Below, in pieces: positions 32,801 through 43,610 of a stretch of DNA of 64,000 bases (its first letter is position 1; each line of letters starts with the position of its first letter). The notes beneath the pieces were generated by a model, which made no database searches, was not told the DNA's origin, and worked only from the letters and a program-made list of their open reading frames with translations. Both the position numbers and the translations under genes were made by a program. The DNA comes from Colias croceus (Eukaryota; Arthropoda; Insecta; Lepidoptera; Pieridae), in NCBI RefSeq assembly GCF_905220415.1, contig NC_059537.1, positions 2,779,989-2,843,988 on the forward strand, in the 5' to 3' direction.

Positions 32801-33310
32801 TGTAAGCCCCTTATATTACAGAAATTCACGCAGTGCGTGTAAAGGGGTGCAGCGGTCTTTTTTCTCTTGTTGCCCCGGGTATGAGTAACGAGCGGGATTT
32901 TGCCCTCCCCAGAATACGCAGGGCAGCCTGAACGTGAGTGCTCAGGGAGGGATTCTCCAGCACTAAAAGTGTTGGTACCCTCCTGGGGTAATAATATTTG
33001 TAATTCCGCTGCCATATTAGGAAAGGGGATGGGGGGAAGTGGGCTTCCGGTATGTCTCACTCACCAATGCGAAACGCTAGACGCTTTACGCCGGTTTTCT
33101 GTGAGATAGTGGTATCGCGCCGGACGGACTACAGCCCATTCGTGCTACATACAAAAGAGGACTATTATATGTAGCTGTAGTCCTACCACTCTAGAAAAAA
33201 TTTCGCCAGAGCCTCGTCCGTTGATCGGCAGGGTGCACCACGAGCAGGTGAGGTTGGCTTTGGCCGTTAGGTGGTATACGGCCATCACACCCGGGTGTTG
33301 TAAAAAGCCA
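29850..33310 (-). mobile_element. Full-length or near-full-length non-LTR retrotransposon, minus strand
   Basis: A T-run of about 26 bases at 29850-29875 is the poly(A) tail of a minus-strand element. It is followed by a 3' UTR, the intact ORF 33060-29905 and a GC-rich 5' region to about 33310, where composition returns to the AT-rich background. No TSD was identified by eye. Confidence 0.82.
29905..33060 (-). CDS. Non-LTR retrotransposon endonuclease/reverse transcriptase, intact ORF
   Basis: The 1051-codon ORF has an N-terminal extension of about 75 residues without a recognised domain, followed by an apurinic-type endonuclease: NIRGLHSN, LFLTETQI, VVLGDFNAHH near 213 and SSDHCLI. The reverse transcriptase carries SGPDGIPPIVLK near 535, PKKGDRSDPSNYRPIA, VSLDIAKAFDRVWH, GVPQGCVLSPTLF and YADDS near 748. 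The C-terminal block RIQRRAVRL is followed by a basic tail. The domain order and length fit ORF2-type proteins of jockey/CR1-group elements. Compared with the ORF at 11687-14617 the same motifs are present with many substitutions, so the two come from separate lineages. No stop or frameshift is seen, which suggests recent activity. It acts by nicking target DNA and priming reverse transcription from the nick. The Met used is the first in the frame; Met16 is an alternative. Confidence 0.93.
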   Translation of the reverse strand: MRHTGSPLPPIPFPNMAAELQILLPQEGTNTFSAGESLPEHSRSGCPAYSGEGKIPLVTHTRGNKRKKTAAPLYTHCVNFCNIRGLHSNINAVHYHLETAKPALLFLTETQISSPSNTSYLNYPGYNLEHNFIPRAGVCAFIRNDICFRRLGYLEGRDLSILWLRVDCDDHPRVYACLYRSHSGNDETDRLFEHIQSAADTMLLQIPSAEIVVLGDFNAHHVEWLQSRTTDHAGKSVHDFALAYGLTQLVASPTRIPDVEDHTPSMLDLLLTSHPDGYQVNVDAPLGSSDHCLIRSVVPILRYPRPHCNGRRRVWHYKSADWDGMRTFFSSYPWGRVCFSADDPSTCADSVADVILQGMELFIPNSVVPVGGKSQPWFGGSCKTASRRKQDCYQAWANALVSSDPNACTLKRELNSASRSFKRAIAKAKSEHIAKLGEKLARLPSGTRAFWALAKAVQGNFCQPSLPSLRMENDQLAHTAKEKADLLSSLFAANSTLDDMGNSPPIIPRVEGSMPDIRFTQSAVRKALFALDVHKSSGPDGIPPIVLKMCAPELAPVLVRLFRHSYSTCVFPNSWKKALVHPIPKKGDRSDPSNYRPIAITSLLSKIMETVINRQLLNYLEEHQLIIDRQYGFRRGRSAGDLLVYLTHRWATAIESKGEGLAVSLDIAKAFDRVWHKALLAKLPSYGLPEKLCQWVASFLTERSMSVVVDGSCSDPKLVNAGVPQGCVLSPTLFLLHINDMLLNGSIHCYADDSTGDAVYTGRSNISQERVIECRNNLVSEIETSLQEVSEWGRLNLVQFNPKKTQVCAFTAKKLPFVIAPTFQGTPLSAAASIGILGLEISSNVQFSCHLEGKAKLASQKLGVLCRAGQYFTSHHRLKLYKAQVRPHMEYCSHIWAGAPQQYLLPFDRIQRRAVRLVNEPSLTDRLDTLALRRDVASLCVLYRIYYGECSEELFGTLPAAEFHHRTARHRQQYHPHHLDCWQSTTVRFKRSFFPRTTDIWNKLPHAAFPNGYELGTFKKRAYSYLKGRQHTHNVSGTVGTYGRRGALTTR

Positions 33311-35070
33311 GTTTTCTTTAAAAGTCAAGTCAATTGTTAGATTGTAACAATGTAGATAAAAAATAAGTAGCTTTAGTATCGACACGCTCTATTATTATAA
33401 GTAGTTTTATCTGATTTTAATCGTCAATGAAATAACATCAGTTTTATGTACTAGTGCGAACGACTGCCTTAAAGTTGCGATCGTAAATTTGAACAATAGT
33501 TTTATGTTTCAGTTATTATTGTATTGGATATAAACCCGTACTATTTCTGTTTTAATAGCCGGCCAAAATAAAACATTATACTCCTTTGAATTGGATTTGA
33601 GTGTAGGAAGAGAGGAATTTGTGCTTCCTTATTTAGAAATCTTTAATCAGTTTTCGGTTTATAATTTTCTTGTTAAAGAGATATTAATAAAAAGCACTTG
33701 ATGAAAATAGAACAATTGATTAATAAATTCCCCTTTTCACCCGAGTTTGAGAGGCGAGTGAAATAAATTAGATTCTATCGTACATAATTCGCATAGCTTT
33801 TTTCCATAAACTGAATTTTTATACCGCGATTTTCCGGTAATACGAATTCCTTTTGAATATTTTTAGTACTAGAGTATTCCTTTGGAATATTTTTAATATT
33901 CTCTAACATTTTCGTGTTACGTAAGTGATAACGTTACAATTCAATTAGTTGTAAGTATTAAATTCCGAGCATATAACGGTTCGAGAATTTCATTCTGTAA
34001 ATGTATATTCTCTACATCTACAGAAATGGGTGTAAATTCCATATAGTTATACATTTGTATTTGGACGAATATAAACCTTTTCTTATTTTTATTTTTCTTT
34101 ACTACTCTATTTTCTTTAGTTTTCCTTAAAACTCGCTTGATCTAATTTAAATTGCAAACACAGTTTTATCGAAGAAATTGAATACCGAATTGCACAAGTA
34201 AAATATAGATTTTATTTCCCTCCAGAAATTTGTTCTGTAATAGAATAAAATGTAGCTACCAAGCTTCAAGGCTGTAACTACCGTCTTATCTGCCAGTTAA
34301 AATCCGGCGGGCGTCGTCAAAGCGTGGCCCTTTTGCATACAGCGTGAATTGCAAGCAAGGGGTTAGGGCCCATTGTGACGTGACGAGCCTCTTGTCTACG
34401 TCACTGCATTGTAATGACGTCATCAAGCGTGCTCCTCGCGTCCATTACACCCGCTGTTTTGTCTTGAGCATTTGCTTAATGTACGAGTACAAGTTTGTAC
34501 ATTTTGTTATTTGTTCGGTGTAATAGTGGTCTGTGAGAGATCCGTATACTATGATCGCATATTTTACGGCTGGTGAATGCGATATGAATTTGCCAGTCAG
34601 TTCAATTCATGGCGTAAACTGAATGGAAATAAGGACATAATACGGCCTCAGGTTAGTTTTCCGGTCGACGTTTTAATTCTAGATCTAAACTGGGAAAAGA
34701 TTGTGAACCATTTTAATCATGATTCAGAAATATTCTGTGCGAAGTCGGTCCGTTTTCTTTTGAATTAAATCTGGAAAATGCAGCGCATTGGAAACCTGTC
34801 TAGACAGATTTAATTTATTTAAATTATACAAAAAATATCGTATGTTATTGTACATAGGTACCTACTATGTATTGTAATAAAAATGATTTAGATGAGTTTT
34901 TGGTAAATAAATATTAAAACTGCATGAATTACCTATCATTTGAAAATAAATACTTCTTTTAGTAGCGAATTTTTTGAATAAAATCAGCGAGAAGATACTG
35001 TAGTTACTCATTTCATATATTATTTAAATACTTATAATATAGCGTTATTTTATTATATATTTATAGAATA
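33311..35070. other. AT-rich spacer with one GC/CRE patch
   Basis: No gene is recognised. A patch at 34290-34460 stands out in composition (listed separately). The frame at 34577-34768 shows no domain. Confidence 0.4.
34290..34460. promoter_or_regulatory. GC-richer patch with CRE palindrome, candidate regulatory DNA
   Basis: The patch includes a perfect TGACGTCA (34415-34422), nearby half-sites 'gacgtgacgag' and 'ctacgtcac', and CG-rich stretches ('ccggcgggcgtcgtcaaagcg', 'gctcctcgcgtccat') amid AT-rich DNA, and it does not match any repeat family in the window. It could be an enhancer or a promoter of an unrecognised transcript. This rests on motif and composition only. Confidence 0.25.
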
Positions 35071-35222
35071 CTAGCGGTCCGCCCCAGCTTCGCCCGTGGT
35101 ACATATTTATGTTTTCTCTATATAAGAACCATCTTCGTACTTCAAGGAATACAATTCACACAGCTCAGCCGTTCTCGAGTTATGCGCTTACCAACACATT
35201 TTGTGATTCATTTTTATATTAT
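35071..35222 (-). mobile_element. Helitron-like element ('cggtccgccccggcttcg' subfamily, shortened)
   Basis: CTAG at 35071-35074 is followed by 'cggtccgccccagcttcgcccg', 'cataagaaccatcttcg', 'cagccgttctcgagttatgcgc' and 'tttttatatt'. A middle segment ('aaaaagaattatcgaaatcgg') is missing. It abuts the next Helitron-like copy. Confidence 0.75.
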
Positions 35223-35225
35223 AGA

Positions 35226-35698
35226 CAAGCTTCCGCCCGCGACTCCGTCCGCGCGGATGTCGGTCTTTGCGTGGATGGTTTATTTCTCCATTTTGAGCAA
35301 CTCGGACAATGACATCTTATAAATATCGATTGGACCCAAATACGGCTAAATCTATAATAATACGCAACGTGTGTTCGCGGTACCTACTACAGAACAACGT
35401 CTATGGATAACTGAAAAATTGAGATTAATTTTTTTTCTACATATTTTTCCAGGATAAAAAGTATCCTATTTTACGCCCAGGATAATAAGGTATAATTATA
35501 CCAAGTTTCATCGAAATCGAACCGGTAGTTTTCACGTGATGTCTTCACATACAGACAGACAGACAGACAGACAGACAAAAAATTTTTTAATCACATATTT
35601 GGGTTTGGTATCGATCCAGTAACACCCCCTGCTAGTTATTTTTTCAATATTTTCAATGTACAGAATTGACCCTTCTACAGATTTATTATATGTATAGA
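35226..35698 (-). mobile_element. Helitron-like element, 470-bp subfamily
   Basis: This is the reverse complement of 8953-9418 across essentially its full length. On the minus strand it starts A|TCTATACATATAATAAATC and ends in the GC-rich 'ggacggagtcgcgggcgg' block; its terminal CTAG has decayed to CTTG. The (gaca)n tract lies near 35555. Confidence 0.82.
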
Positions 35699-36376
35699 TT
35701 ATTGCAATAAAGCGGGAAGTGAGAGCTCTTTGCGAACGTTCCGGCATCTTTTATTCATCTCAGTCTATCAAATCTACTTAGTATCCTCCACTAACATTGC
35801 TATAATTGATACTTAACAATAAATAATCCGTTTACTAATACTTGTCTGAATATTATAATAATTAATAGATAATTTGTTTTGTTTGTTTGTCTTTAATTGC
35901 TATGTCTGATTGTTTCCTTTTGATGAAAGGTATCTATGTCTAGATAAACCTTTCAAAATGCTAAAACAAAAGTTATCTACCATTTTGTTGAGGGTAGTTT
36001 TAATAAGATATTTAATACCTTCATTAATTAGTCAAAATTTATAATGAGATTCAGTTTTCATCTTAAAGTATAAAAGTTTTAGTTTGAGTGTACGAAAGTG
36101 ATTTTGTAGCACAAATAACCTCGAAAGTTTCTCCTTTATTTTCTTTTTCGCTTGCTTTATGAAGATTTAAATACCATTATGAAAGTTTATACGATAATGT
36201 AGAGATAATGCTTCCATTAAAACTTCACGAGTTTATAGTTTATAGAAGTTGATGCAGCTTGCATTTAGCAGGAATACGGCAGGAATGTAAGTTCGGAAAT
36301 TTTGGATGGTGCTGCTGTGTGTGAAAATGTTTACGTCGCTAATGTGTAAATGTGGGGTAAAATAATTTGGAAAACC
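35699..36376. other. AT-rich spacer, no gene seen
   Basis: I see no open frame with a domain, no RNA gene and no recognised repeat. Confidence 0.35.
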
Positions 36377-36547
36377 TATACTAATAGATACTATAGAGCT
36401 GGAGAGTTTGTTTGTTTGAACGCGCTAATCTCAGGAACTACTGGTCCAATTTGAAAAATTCTTTCGGTGTTGGATAGCCCATTTATCAAAGCCGGGGATA
36501 AAGATGTTTATTTTTTAGGTTTTCTTCTCGGGAGAAACAGCTCGTAA
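36377..36547 (+). mobile_element. Helitron-like element ('ctgctccgcgcggtttcac' subfamily), diverged
   Basis: It reads 'tatactaatagatactatagagctggagagtttgtttgtttgaacgcgctaatctcaggaactactgg', then 'gaaaaattctttcggtgttgg', and ends near 'gagaaacagctcg'. The terminal CTAG is lost. Confidence 0.65.
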
Positions 36548-37098
36548 ATTAAGCTTTACTTATCTGTCTGTAAGTACATATTTTCGATGTATGTGTACCT
36601 ATATAATTAAAACAAAATCACGGGGAAATAACTTGTTTGGAACGGTATCGGTACTTGAACATATTGTGATTTGCACAATTCAGAATTCAGCAGATTTTGT
36701 GCATCATCTTTCAGCAGTAAAAAATATACGGTCATTTTTTTACGTAAATAATTAGACTTCTAGGAAAATGCTGATTATGTTTTGGGAACGAGATCGATCA
36801 ATGTCAATATTGTTAAAAATACATAATGTTGTGTTGGTCTTCCTTTTCATTGTTGTTGCAAAAATTGTACGGTTCGTCAACCAGCCTTCAATACATAAAT
36901 AATAAGGATATGGGTAGGAATAAATAACAAAGAAAAATTACGTAGATTGATTTTGGGTCGCACATATTTTATCAACATATTTCTGTTAATGGTTTAGTAG
37001 ATATAGGTTCCTTTCGTTAGACATGTACAGTCGCGTACAGATAACTTTCGTTACCTGGTATATGGATTGTATCGCAGACATATTGTAAGGATCATTTA
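36548..37098. other. AT-rich spacer, no gene seen
   Basis: Nothing recognisable on either strand. Confidence 0.35.
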
Positions 37099-37341
37099 TC
37101 CATACTTAATATAATAAATGCGAAAGTAACTCTGTCTGTCTGTCTGTTACTCAATCAAGCCTTAACTACAGAACCAATTTGCATGAAATTTGGTATAGAG
37201 ATATTTTGATACCCGAGAAAGGACATAGGCTACTTTTTACCCCGGGACATAGGATAGGTTTTATTCCGGAAATCCCAAGGGAACGGGAACTATGCGGGTT
37301 TTTCTTTGACTGCGCGGACGATGTCGCGGGTGGAAAGCTAG
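37099..37341 (+). mobile_element. Helitron-like element ('gcgaaagtaactctg' subfamily)
   Basis: It starts A|TCCATACTTAATATAATAAATGCG, carries the (tctg)n tract, and ends 'gcgcggacgatgtcgcgggtggaaag' CTAG|T. Both diagnostic ends are intact. Confidence 0.82.
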
Positions 37342-39320
37342 TAGATATATAAATGAATGATATTTATTCATATTTAATATCTCGTCTTTGGCAATATCGT
37401 TAAAACGTCGTATTGAAAATTATATTTTTATCTCTATCCGACTGATATGTCGTTTTGTTAATAAGAAGGTATAAGAACTGAGATTTTTTCTGACCGCATT
37501 TTTTTCATTAAATAAAGAATTTGACAGATATTTGAAAAAATAAAAATAAATATCATCATATTATCATTTTAGATGTGTGATAAATTCGTAAAGCTGATGA
37601 TGAATGATTCTTCAAGAATATTCTCAGCAGATTTTGTTATGTGCAGCGTTTCTAATATATGTTATATGTAACGTATTTCATTATTCACATAGATAAAATA
37701 TACAGCAAATTCGTTGCTAAACCATCCTTATGAAAGGTAAATGACGCAGCATTGGTAGTATCGGTTTTCCTCCATGTATACTGACGTAATTGAAATGTAA
37801 TTACAGAAACGAGAGACGCATCCACAACCCTCGGGGTGAAGAACAACGTAATCAACGTAATCGTAGCTGAGATTGATTCCCAGATTCTTTTCGAGTACCT
37901 ATATTGCTAGTTCGAAGGTCTCGTTTGTTTATAACTTGTTGATTTACTATGTAAAATTGAAGGAAGAACGTAAAGGGCTTTGAGTGATATTGTTAAGGGT
38001 TATGAATTTCATTATTTGTTTTTTCTATGCTTATAATTTATTGCATTTTATAAATTTGAATTAAAATAAATAGCTAAATAAGTGTAAATAACCGTAGCGT
38101 TATGTATTATTAAATCGCTGTTACGTAAAATTACAAAGGGCGTATATGTAATTTAATTTTTTTTCACGTTTCAATCAGCATAATTGCTTAGGAAAACGCG
38201 CCTAAATGCGAAAACAACGCCAAATTGGATTTACTTTCGCTGCCTGTATGGAAGCTTCGGGACGGGGTTTTATTTAATCATATAACTATCGATATAAATA
38301 CTAATGATTCTAGATAGCGCAGGATTATGTTGTATAGAGATTTGTACTAAAGTTTTTAATGTCGGAAGTTCACAATTAGACGGTTAAAAAACTTCTTTAA
38401 CCAACCAAACCCGTAGCGTTATATTTGAGTAACTAGATAATAAATGAAAGGCATAAAAATGGTATATTATATATCTGCCTAAGTATTAGACAACTTTTTT
38501 TTATTGACCCATGAAAACAATTCCTTCTTTCAATCAATTTTAGAATGTCTATATTTATAGCTAGAGAGCTAGCGCAAAGCTACCTGTATGTATTTGACCA
38601 GATCTGGATTTTTGTGTGTTGATTCCCCTATACCTACTATACATGAGATGAGGAGTCACTAAGCCCAGAGTGGTGGACGGGGCGGGCGCTCAGGTAAGAC
38701 AGGTGGAAATTTTTGGCGAACTTTGAAACCATTTGACCACGTCTGGCATTTTGATATATGAAAATAGATTATTATTATTATCGGAAAATAACAATGGCAG
38801 ACCATTATCACACGCATAACATTCTGGCAGACACTTATGCAAGTGCTGAAAAAAATACAATTTTGAAAGTAATTGACCAGATCTGCCATTCATATATTTT
38901 ATTTATTAGGGTCTTATTAATGGAAAATGCAGAAGTAAAATCCTTATATTTCGCTATGTCACATGACATAAACATCATAAAGGTCTTTCTTCATGTAAGA
39001 GCCCTTGGGAATACTCCTCGGCTCTTACATTAAAATAAATTGAACGTACATTTGGATTATTGGAATGTGTGCGTGAGTTTAATAATATTCCTATGTGTGT
39101 AAAATGATGGATTGGGTATATTTTGGATACCTATTTTAATGTATTTGGTGGTTTCTCATTATCAATATGAAAATGAGTTTGAAGGTCAATTTTCCTATAT
39201 TGTAGTTTGTGACTGTGAAGTGACTATTTTTTTGTATGAAAAGGTGTGTATAATCTATGGAAGAAATTTTTCACAACTATCGAACTTAGAATGGATTCGA
39301 CAGCTAGCCGATATTTGTTA
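37342..39320. other. AT-rich spacer with a weak ~140-bp periodicity
   Basis: No gene is recognised; the small frames at 38659-39033 overlap on both strands without domains. The motif 'ttgaccagatctg' recurs at about 38597, 38734 (as ttgaccacgtctg) and 38874, with 'gaa..tttgaaa' before the last two, suggesting a degenerate tandem repeat of about 140 bp. Confidence 0.35.
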
Positions 39321-39503
39321 TCCATACTAATATTATAAATGCGAAAGTAACTCTGTCTGTCTGTCTGTTACTCAATCACGCCTAAACTAATGAACCAATT
39401 GTCATGAAATTTGGTATGGAGATATTTTGATACCCGAGAAAGGACATAGGCTATCTTTTATTGCGAAATATGTACCACGGGCGAAGCCGCGGCGGACCAC
39501 TTG
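39321..39503 (+). mobile_element. Helitron-like element ('gcgaaagtaactctg' subfamily)
   Basis: It starts A|TCCATACTAATATTATAAATGCG, shares 'gatacccgagaaaggacataggcta' with 37099-37341, and ends 'gggcgaagccgcggcggaccac' with CTTG instead of CTAG. Confidence 0.78.
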
Positions 39504-42264
39504 TTTAAAATAAATTTAGTATACATATAAAGAAAAATATCTACAAATAGTCATCTTACCTAGTTAATGCTTGTGCATTTCAAACTAATTGTGCGTTTAA
39601 GAATGTATCATTAACGGTGACATTTTGATGATCTCAAAGTTCCGAATTGAAATTAGCTTGACGTGAAACGTCATCTATGACAGGGTTTATTTTTTAATCT
39701 GTTGAACACGATAACTGTGTATTTCCCGCGCTCTGGACAGCGACTAATTGGTCACGTGTGTTACATGTTATCCGATTATTCGCTCGATTGCATAGGTCAC
39801 GTCAGTTGATACTGCAATCTGTATCGCGTAATGGACATAATTTGGAGTGTAAATTTCAGTACTGTTTGTTCCGATAAGAACGGAGTTTGGCGCCAAAATG
39901 ACAGCTCTATAGTCTGTATAGTCTATGACATGTTTTGACAGATGAGTTCGTCATGATGATACATATTTTTGCAGATGAAATATGTATAATTTGTGATTTA
40001 ATATTTAATGAATGGTTCATTGTTAGATTTTCCGTGTTTAACGATAAATCGCATCAGAAACGTTTGAAAATACGGAACTAAATGAATCGTATACTAAATG
40101 GAACTGGACCTTGTTTAAACTATAACCCGCTTGCGTCACAGCGTTGTGTATCTCACAATTCGTCGTAAATCATAAGTATTAAATCATTATAACAATAATT
40201 TGTGTTGCACACACATGTTTTATAAACCAGTTCTCACATCAAACATAGAACGAAACTTTAATATTTGTAGTCATAATATGTTGGTCCTATTTCTGCACAT
40301 GGAGTTCGTCAAAGAAACAAAAAAAAAAGGCGTAGATAGTGATATTAAATATTTGATTTATCCAACTTCAAAATGTTTTACATACAACAAAATAGTTTGT
40401 TTTTCGCATTTACGGAATTCTATAATTAAAATTTGCAATCAGCACTGAAGCAAAGCTAGCAATGCCAATTTTTAATAGGTATCCATATTTTTTTATAATA
40501 TATACCTAGTTATGTTTATATTTACCCAGACATTGGTTAAATACAGTTTGTTTGTTTAGGTCTCAATCTCACGCTCCATTTAAAGGTTAGCTTGGAAAAC
40601 ATCAATGAGATTTTTAATTTTTATTTATTTCTGCGAATAGAAGTTATACTATAGTAATAGTAGGTATAGTAAGTACTCAATGGCAGTCTTAGTTCTTGTA
40701 TATAAAGCCCTTTCAATTCTGAGTGCTAAAATCAATCGAGAAGGGTCATAGAACCTGAAAAGGAATAAAACACCACACAAAAGGGGTTCCCTCAATAAAA
40801 GTGGATTTAAATCTGAACTCTGCAGCAAATTTAATCCTAAATCGCTCAATTAAAGTTAATTCATTCGTTATTTATAGGTATTTTAATATTTGAATATCTC
40901 GATTACCTACTCACTTTGATGGTAAGTATTATTCTTATGAAATTGGTTTTGTAGCATACGCATTTTTAACATCACAAATGATGTTAGACTGATAGACTGG
41001 TAGATGGTACGGTTCTTTGGAACTCAACACAGTCTATTCTCTGCAATAGAAGAAACCTTTGGTCTCTTCCAATCTCCATCTTATTACTGCTACGCAATCA
41101 ACTCTAAGTTCAAACACTAACTTCCTTGTACGAGATATGATCCGCGATATCCGGTCCGTGACGCATTCGACGCATTATCAGATTATCGTCATTCGATGAC
41201 GCGTATTTGATAGTTATCGGTCTATGGATTTTTACAGTAATGTACTGAGATAACGTCTAGAGAACTTATAGGTGGGTATGTAGTGCATTCCATGGAGTGA
41301 TTTAAAATTATTGTTATATTATTTTTTGTAGTGAAACTTCTTTAGGCGTGTTGAGAGTAAAATTTCAAGGTCGAGTCAGGGCAACATCGTCACGTAAGAC
41401 GACGGTTTTGGTTTCTTTGAATCTTGCCAAAGAAGTTTCATTTCTGACTCGCGGGCTAAGTACACACGCTCAAGTTTTTTTTTTTATATTTGTATACATA
41501 CATACTTGCCACTTGCCTACCAACTCCAAAAACTTTCACGACGAAAAGAAATAGCACCAATAATTTCGTTAATTGTCTTTTCTCTCTCTAGACTCATTAA
41601 AGTATCATCTAGTGCTGAAACGAATTTAATCTTAGCTATATTATGATATACAGTGTTAAATGAAAATTTGATTTCAACCCTTCGAGATTAAAGCGATTAA
41701 TGTAAAGTATGAAATAGGGATGCTGGAACAACGGAGATCTAAAGATTGTGCTTAATTACGAAATCTCCTTATCCTAACGAGACGAGTTATTAAACACGAG
41801 ATTTAGAAAGATTATCCTGTAATGAATGCCCTTAATTTAAATGAAATTATTTTGACAACCTGGTAGTGCACAGGTGCTAAGTCAAACTTGGTTTTGATCC
41901 CCACTAGTGATAAAAATGTATGTATAAAATATTGTATTTAATAACATAGTTATGGAGCAAATAGTGTCATGTAAAATGTCCAGGAATATAATTATTATAC
42001 AATATACGTATCATATCTTCTGAAACATGCATGTACAAAGTCATTATTTCCTACAAGTTCTTTTTCTATTATATATGTCGTTTACATACTCGATATATAA
42101 TAACGATAGAAATAATTTCTATATCAGAGATAAAGTCTTAATAGTCTCTAGATGTTAAATTGTATTACCAATATTATTTCTCATGTGCCTCGGATATGAG
42201 GAAATAGGTCAAACTTGCTCTCGGAATTTTCATAGCCTTTATAGAGCGCGTAGTAAATCCTATA
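39504..42264. other. AT-rich spacer; 'gaagtttcac' repeat near 41.3 kb
   Basis: No gene is recognised. Frames at 40200-40448 and 40649-40849 have no domain. The stretch 41858-41945 has a weak B-box-like 'ggttttgatcccc', possibly a tRNA-derived SINE remnant, but too little is preserved to call it. Confidence 0.35.
41330..41477 (+). repeat. 'gaagtttcac' foldback-type repeat, nearly complete copy
   Basis: It begins 'gtgaaacttctttaggcg' and, about 95 bp later, shows the inverted 'ccaaagaagtttcatttc'. The interior is 'tgttgagagtaaaatttcaagg', 'catcgtcacg' and 'gacggttttgg'. Copies in both orientations occur at 2998-3089, 29148-29240, 55362-55522, 61962-62098 and 63908-64000. Confidence 0.7.
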
Positions 42265-42661
42265 CAGGGTTACTTGTAAAACACCGGCAACCTCGCAGGA
42301 CAAGATAGCCAACATCATAAGTAATAACATTTGTTCTACGACTTTTGATAATTTGTTAGATTTTATTTTCATACAAAAATAAATATTCACTTAATTTTCC
42401 GTTTGAATATTATAAACTCTACGCGCATACCAAACATTACGTAAACAAGAAGCGCACGGGAGGGGAAAGGGGGCATCGCGTCGTCCTTTCGATAATGAAT
42501 AGAACATAGACTTACAAATGTTAGGAGAGTACAATAAAAGCTTAAAAAATCATTTAAAAATAATTTATTGCGTTATGCCAAAAGTCGTAGAACAAATATT
42601 GTTACTTATGATGTTAGCTATCTTGTCCTGCGAGGTTGCCGGTGTTTTACAAATAACCCTG
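42265..42661. mobile_element. TA-flanked foldback MITE (397 bp)
   Basis: The arms 42265-42348 and 42577-42661 are inverted with a few mismatches: cagggttacttgtaaaacac at the left end, and the complement ending 'gtgttttacaaataaccctg' at the right, with 'cggcaacctcgcaggacaag' inside. The flanks are TA (42263-42264 and 42662-42663). Small frames on both strands are the arms translated. Confidence 0.9.
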
Positions 42662-42663
42662 TA

Positions 42664-43149
42664 TAGTAGTTTTTACGAAACATTATTATCTATAACATAT
42701 GACTGAATAAGGAAACTGGTATCCAGTTACTTTTATATAGAAATTTATTTTACTTAATCAGTAAAAAAAGTTGTAAGTTATGCATATTAAAATACGTACA
42801 AATTTTACAAATAAACGAGTTTTAGTCTTCCCGACGTTAATATATTACAGCAAGCGCGAATGTGCAAACTGAATGAATAAATGGTGTTTAAGTCAGCAGT
42901 TAATTTTTCATCTCTTCGTGTATGTATAGTTCTATTTTAAAGCTTAGTATAAAAAGATTTTATGTATGGTGCAAAATATATAAAAGATTCGAAAGATCTA
43001 ACATACTATAATCAGAATCGCAACCCAACTCAAATTACTGGCAGGACTGGGCAGGATTACCGAATTGGCCCAAAACCCAATTTTTATGCTTCGGTTACCA
43101 TTAGCGACTGCTTAAACGATATCATTAATTAATTAGTAAATGTATCTTC
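42664..43149. other. AT-rich spacer, no gene seen
   Basis: Nothing recognisable. Confidence 0.35.
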
Positions 43150-43583
43150 GGATTTTTAGGGTTCCGTAGCCAAAATGGCAAAAACGGAACCCTTATAGTT
43201 TCGTCATGTCCGTCTGTCCGTCTGTCCGTCTGTCCGTCTGTCACAGCCGATTTACTCGGAAACTATAAGTACTACAGTGATGAAATTTGATGGGAATATG
43301 TGTTGTATGAACCGCTACAAAAATATGACACTAAATAGTAAAAAAAAGAATTGGGGGTGGGGCCCCCCATACTAGAGGTCCGCGCCGCAGTCCAAAAGCC
43401 CAGCGGCGGCGCGCCGGGTGCGGCACCCGGCGCGGCGCGGCGTCGCCGGCGTGGGCTAGTTATTTTTAAAGTTATTAGGGGGTGGGCGGGCAGTAGAAAA
43501 ATCTCTCTTTAAGTTTAATAAAAAATTTATTTTTATTAAAATCAAGTAGCTTAACTATTTAGTGATGAACATGATAATTATAA

Positions 43584-43609
43584 ACATTGCCAATAATTTT
43601 ATTGGCAAT
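43584..43609. repeat. Perfect 12-bp hairpin beside the non-LTR tail
   Basis: The 12 bp cattgccaataa (43584-43595) and its exact reverse complement ttattggcaatg (43598-43609), separated by two bases, lie immediately before the T-run (43611-43620) that marks the non-LTR poly(A) tail. Confidence 0.75.
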
Positions 43610-43610
43610 G

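Noticed and set aside
41858..41945. tRNA or tRNA-derived SINE
   Set aside because: Only a weak B-box-like ggttttgatcccc is seen; no A box and no cloverleaf could be drawn.
43208..43241. CRISPR-like or satellite array
   Set aside because: It is a short (ccgtctgt)n simple repeat that is a standard internal part of the 'gggttccgtagcc' element; no spacers exist.
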